Shown piece by piece: positions 61,375 through 64,000 of a DNA stretch of 64,000 bases (its first letter is position 1; the number at the start of each line of letters is the position of its first letter). A model generated the notes under the pieces. That model did not search any database and was not told the DNA's origin. It saw nothing but the letters and a program-made list of their open reading frames with translations. The stretch covers positions 1 to 64,000 of the forward strand of contig JAHYYL010000009.1 of NCBI GenBank assembly GCA_019424965.1. Reading direction: 5' to 3'. The position numbers were made by a program, and so were the translations under genes. Origin of the DNA: Collinsella sp. GTDB taxonomy: Bacteria > Actinomycetota > Coriobacteriia > Coriobacteriales > Coriobacteriaceae.

Positions 61375-62514
61375 TTAGTAATCCACCGCCGCAGGGCTGT
61401 TCATCCAGTCGCTCACGAACGCGCCGTAGCGGCCCTCGATAATGGCCTGGCGGGCCCGCTGCATAAGGTTGAGCAGGTAGTAGATGTTGTGCATCGAAAG
61501 CAGAATGCCGCCGAGCATCTCCTTCTGCGTGACCATGTGACGGATGAGCGCACGGCTGTAACCGCCCGTGCACACCGGGCAGGTGCAGGTGGGATCGATG
61601 GGACCGTCGTCGTGCGCAAAGCGAGCGTTGCGGAAGTTGAGGCGACCCTCGCTGGAGAATGCCGTGCCCATACGGCCGGTGCGCGTCGGCAGCACGCAGT
61701 CAAACATGTCGATGCCCACGCCAACGCCGCGCACGAGCGTGGTCGGGTTGCCGACACCCATCAGGTAGCGCGGCTTATGCTTGGGCATGTACTCGCTCAC
61801 GAGCGGCGCCAGGGTCTCGAACATGGTCTCGTGATCCTCGCCCACCGAATAGCCACCGATACCATAGCCCGGGAAGTCGCCGCACTCCTCCAGATGGCGC
61901 AGCGAGCGCAGGCGCAGATCCAGGTGCATGCCGCCCTGAACGATGCCAAAGAGCGCCTGGTCATCGCGGGTATGCGCCTTATAGCAGCGCTCGGCCCACA
62001 TGCTCGACAGCTCAACGGCGCGCTCAACGTAGGCGCGCGTGGCGGGATAGCCCGGGCACTGGTCGAGCTGCATGCAGATATCGGAGCCGAGTTTCATGGC
62101 GATTTCCATGTTGTCCTCGGGCGTCCAAAACACGTGGCGGCCGTCGTAATCGTTGACGATAAAGCGCACGCCCTCATCGGTGAGCTTGACGGCATCGTTG
62201 TGGCTGAAGACCTGGAAACCGCCCGAGTCGGTGAGGATGGGGCCGTGCCAGTTCATGAACTTGTGCAGGCCGCCCAGCTCGGCGATGGTATCCTCGCCGG
62301 GACGCATGGACAGATGATAGGTATTGGCGAGCACGATCTGGGCGCCGAGCTTCTTGACAGTCTCGGTAGGAATGCCCTTGACGTTTGCCTTGGTGCCCAC
62401 GGGCATAAAAATCGGCGTCTCGATGTCGCCGTGCGGGGTGTGCAGTACGCCGGCACGCGCGTGCGTCGTCGGATCCTCGGCAATCAGGTCGAATTTAAAA
62501 AGGTTCTGGTCCAT
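61375..62514 (-). CDS. tgt: Queuine tRNA-ribosyltransferase
   Basis: A 379-residue enzyme that swaps guanine at tRNA position 34 for preQ1 or queuine. TDSGGFQVFS holds the substrate Asp and the zinc site is CTCPVC then Cys/His in the last hundred residues. Length fits the bacterial enzyme. The start is ATG 62514 with AAGGAG upstream. Confidence 0.95.
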   Translation of the reverse strand: MDQNLFKFDLIAEDPTTHARAGVLHTPHGDIETPIFMPVGTKANVKGIPTETVKKLGAQIVLANTYHLSMRPGEDTIAELGGLHKFMNWHGPILTDSGGFQVFSHNDAVKLTDEGVRFIVNDYDGRHVFWTPEDNMEIAMKLGSDICMQLDQCPGYPATRAYVERAVELSSMWAERCYKAHTRDDQALFGIVQGGMHLDLRLRSLRHLEECGDFPGYGIGGYSVGEDHETMFETLAPLVSEYMPKHKPRYLMGVGNPTTLVRGVGVGIDMFDCVLPTRTGRMGTAFSSEGRLNFRNARFAHDDGPIDPTCTCPVCTGGYSRALIRHMVTQKEMLGGILLSMHNIYYLLNLMQRARQAIIEGRYGAFVSDWMNSPAAVDY

Positions 62515-62655
62515 AAACTGGAACTCCTTGGTTGCGGTTCATACGCAAACCATTATACGGGCAACCCGCAAGAAGCACCGACTCGACAGAAACTGGCGCG
62601 AGGAGGATACGGCAGGGACACGGCAAATGAGCGTGGATTTTTGGACGCTTACCGG

Positions 62656-62723
62656 ATGAGCGTGGATAATCTCCCACTTTTGCCCAAAGCACAGCCCAAA
62701 AACGGGAGATTATCCACGCTCAT
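62656..62723. repeat. Perfect 20-bp inverted repeat
   Basis: ATGAGCGTGGATAATCTCCC (62656-62675) and its complement (62704-62723). A partial third copy, AAATGAGCGTGGAT, is near 62626. Confidence 0.8.
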
Positions 62724-62730
62724 TTTGCAG

Positions 62731-62788
62731 GTAGTCATTGGGGACGTTCTTAAACGACTAGTCAAACAAGAACGTCCCCAACGACTAC
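62731..62788. repeat. GGGGAC-type hairpin repeat
   Basis: 21-nt arms (62731-62751 and 62768-62788, one mismatch) containing TTGGGGACGTTCTT, matching the unit at 10088. Confidence 0.8.
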
Positions 62789-62832
62789 ATCCAACAGTCA
62801 AGGTAACGCCGATGCTCTGACAACATCAGCGA

Positions 62833-62932
62833 GCGGTCACCAGAGCGAACAAATTGGCATGAAAAGAGGACGGCATAGACCTTCTGGTCATGCCGCCCTC
62901 TTTGAATGACAAGTTGTCGCTCTGGTGACCGC
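62833..62932. repeat. Nested hairpin near the SDR gene
   Basis: Outer arms GCGGTCACCAGAGCGA (62833-62848) and complement (62917-62932) are perfect. Inner arms AAAGAGGACGGCAT and ATGCCGCCCTCTTT pair with one mismatch. Confidence 0.8.
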
Positions 62933-62975
62933 GCAGCGTCGGCCCGTTACGGCGTTTGGTAAAACGCCGTAACTC

Positions 62976-63776
62976 CTACGGACGCTGGCCCATGCCACCC
63001 TCGAGGGTGACGGTCTCGCCGTTCATATACTTAAAGTCGGGACCGCAGAGCTGAACGACAACGCGGCCGATTTCCTTCTCGACGTCGCCGTAGTGGCCAG
63101 CCGGCGGCATGTGGACGTTGGCCTTGAACGCCTCGGGATAGGCATCCTGGAAGTTCTCGAGCGCAGCGGTCCAAGCAAGCGGGCAAACGATATTGACGTT
63201 GATGCCGTCCTTGCCCCACTCGTTGGCGGCAACGCGAGTCAGACCACGGATGCCCTCCTTGGCGGCGGCATAGCTGCACTGACCATAGTTGCCAAACAGG
63301 CCGGCGCCCGAAGCAAAGTTGACCACGGAGCCCTTGGTCTCCTTCAGGTGCGGGTAGGCCTTCTGCATGTACAGGTAGGTGGCATACAGACCGGAGTAAA
63401 TGGCGAGGTTGAACTGGTCCATGGTGTGGTCGGCGATGGTCACGCCCGAAGCGCTGGCCTGAGCATTGTTGACGACGGCGTCGATGCGGCCGAACTCCTC
63501 AATGGCCTTGTCGATGACGTTCTGGACGACGGCCTCGTTGTCCTGACCAGCCGAGACATCGGCCTGAACAGGCAGAACCTTGACGCCGTACTCGGCCTCG
63601 AGGGATTCCTTGGCAGCCTCGAGCTTGGCAACGTTGCGGCCGGTAATGACGAGGTTTGCGCCCTCCTTGGCAAAAGCGATATCGATACCGTAGCCGATGG
63701 AGCCAGCGGAGCCGTCCTTGAGCGTGGCCTTGCCACCGCCGGTGACGATCACGGTCTTACCAGTGAAAAGTCCCAT
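62976..63776 (-). CDS. Short-chain dehydrogenase/reductase
   Basis: A 266-residue NAD(P)-dependent oxidoreductase. The catalytic pair is YAAAK with Ser in NFASGAG, and NNAQAS is the cofactor-side motif. The glycine-rich loop is unusual: TGGG is followed by KATLKDGSAGSIGYGI, longer than the normal TGxxxGIG and recalling the SIxYGI turn of enoyl-ACP reductases. It may be a hydroxysteroid dehydrogenase or a reductase of another class; substrate unknown. The start is ATG 63776 with GAAAGGA upstream. The last 220 nt of the window show no gene. Confidence 0.85.
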   Translation of the reverse strand: MGLFTGKTVIVTGGGKATLKDGSAGSIGYGIDIAFAKEGANLVITGRNVAKLEAAKESLEAEYGVKVLPVQADVSAGQDNEAVVQNVIDKAIEEFGRIDAVVNNAQASASGVTIADHTMDQFNLAIYSGLYATYLYMQKAYPHLKETKGSVVNFASGAGLFGNYGQCSYAAAKEGIRGLTRVAANEWGKDGINVNIVCPLAWTAALENFQDAYPEAFKANVHMPPAGHYGDVEKEIGRVVVQLCGPDFKYMNGETVTLEGGMGQRP

Positions 63777-64000
63777 ACAAAGTCCTTTCAAATCGCGACG
63801 GGCGCACCCGCCGACTGCGCGCATCCAAATAAACGCGACAAAAGCTGAAATGCAACTTTAACGGGTTCAAGTGAAAAGAAAAGGCCTCGGCAGGCGAACG
63901 GCATAACGTCTTTCGGCGAAGGGATTGTCAAGTACAAACTGGATAAAGTGGCCGAGTTTTTGCTATCGACGCGAGCCATCGAACACGTTTTGAAACTTTG

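Noticed and set aside
1..64000. CRISPR array
   Set aside because: No regularly spaced direct repeats with unique spacers are seen; all repeats are isolated palindromes.

Overview
The window is a high-GC bacterial chromosome segment. Its gene content and sequence style fit the class Coriobacteriia and most resemble a gut Collinsella; that placement is inferred from protein resemblance and is not proven here. Genes are densely packed on both strands and usually start with AAGGAG-type ribosome binding sites. Most intergenic gaps hold hairpins or repeated palindromes.

Layout. 0-15 kb is mostly housekeeping: nicotinate phosphoribosyltransferase (5' part), tRNA-Ala(CGC), a PflX-like radical SAM protein, a candidate structured RNA, a WecA/TagO-type transferase, trpS, an alkyltransferase, DegV, MarR, a B3/B4 protein, ATP-type PEP carboxykinase, a frameshifted flippase, a metallophosphatase and a cation/proton antiporter. 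15.2-31.7 kb is a complete type 1 BREX phage-defence operon on the minus strand, in the order brxA-brxB-brxC-pglX-pglZ-brxL, followed by two unrecognised genes. 32-41.5 kb carries serC-serA, a degenerate DUF1015 protein, an M20 peptidase, tandem histidine phosphatases, a nitroreductase and small conserved proteins. 41.7-49.4 kb is metal handling: a His-rich metal exporter, an ArsR-HMA-P-type ATPase cluster with three matching operators, and a DtxR-type regulator. 49.6-64 kb holds an ABC-F ATPase, the pstSCAB phosphate transporter, PepV-like dipeptidase, HAD phosphatases, a second DegV, a DinJ/YafQ-like toxin-antitoxin pair, a LOG-family protein, tgt and a short-chain dehydrogenase.

The BREX locus is the most interesting part. 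First, the coding strand has a run of ten G at the brxA start. A well-placed upstream ribosome binding site and GTG are out of frame with brxA by exactly one base, which looks like a phase-variation switch held in an off state (or a homopolymer sequencing error). Second, pglX is split at the linker after its specificity region, and a two-gene AT-rich cassette (a 48-residue basic protein and a three-helix membrane protein) sits between the halves; the C-terminal half has its own start and ribosome binding site. Third, the operon continues past brxL into an unrecognised gene of about 450 codons, currently frameshifted, and a 63-codon gene.

Other recurring signals are six copies of a 35-40 bp palindrome, five of them 12-29 nt after the stop codon of a minus-strand gene and the sixth about 120 nt after one; several other inverted-repeat families; three very long nested hairpins; and two divergent homologues of a DUF559/VSR-like nuclease family, one of them bracketed by two pairs of inverted short repeats.
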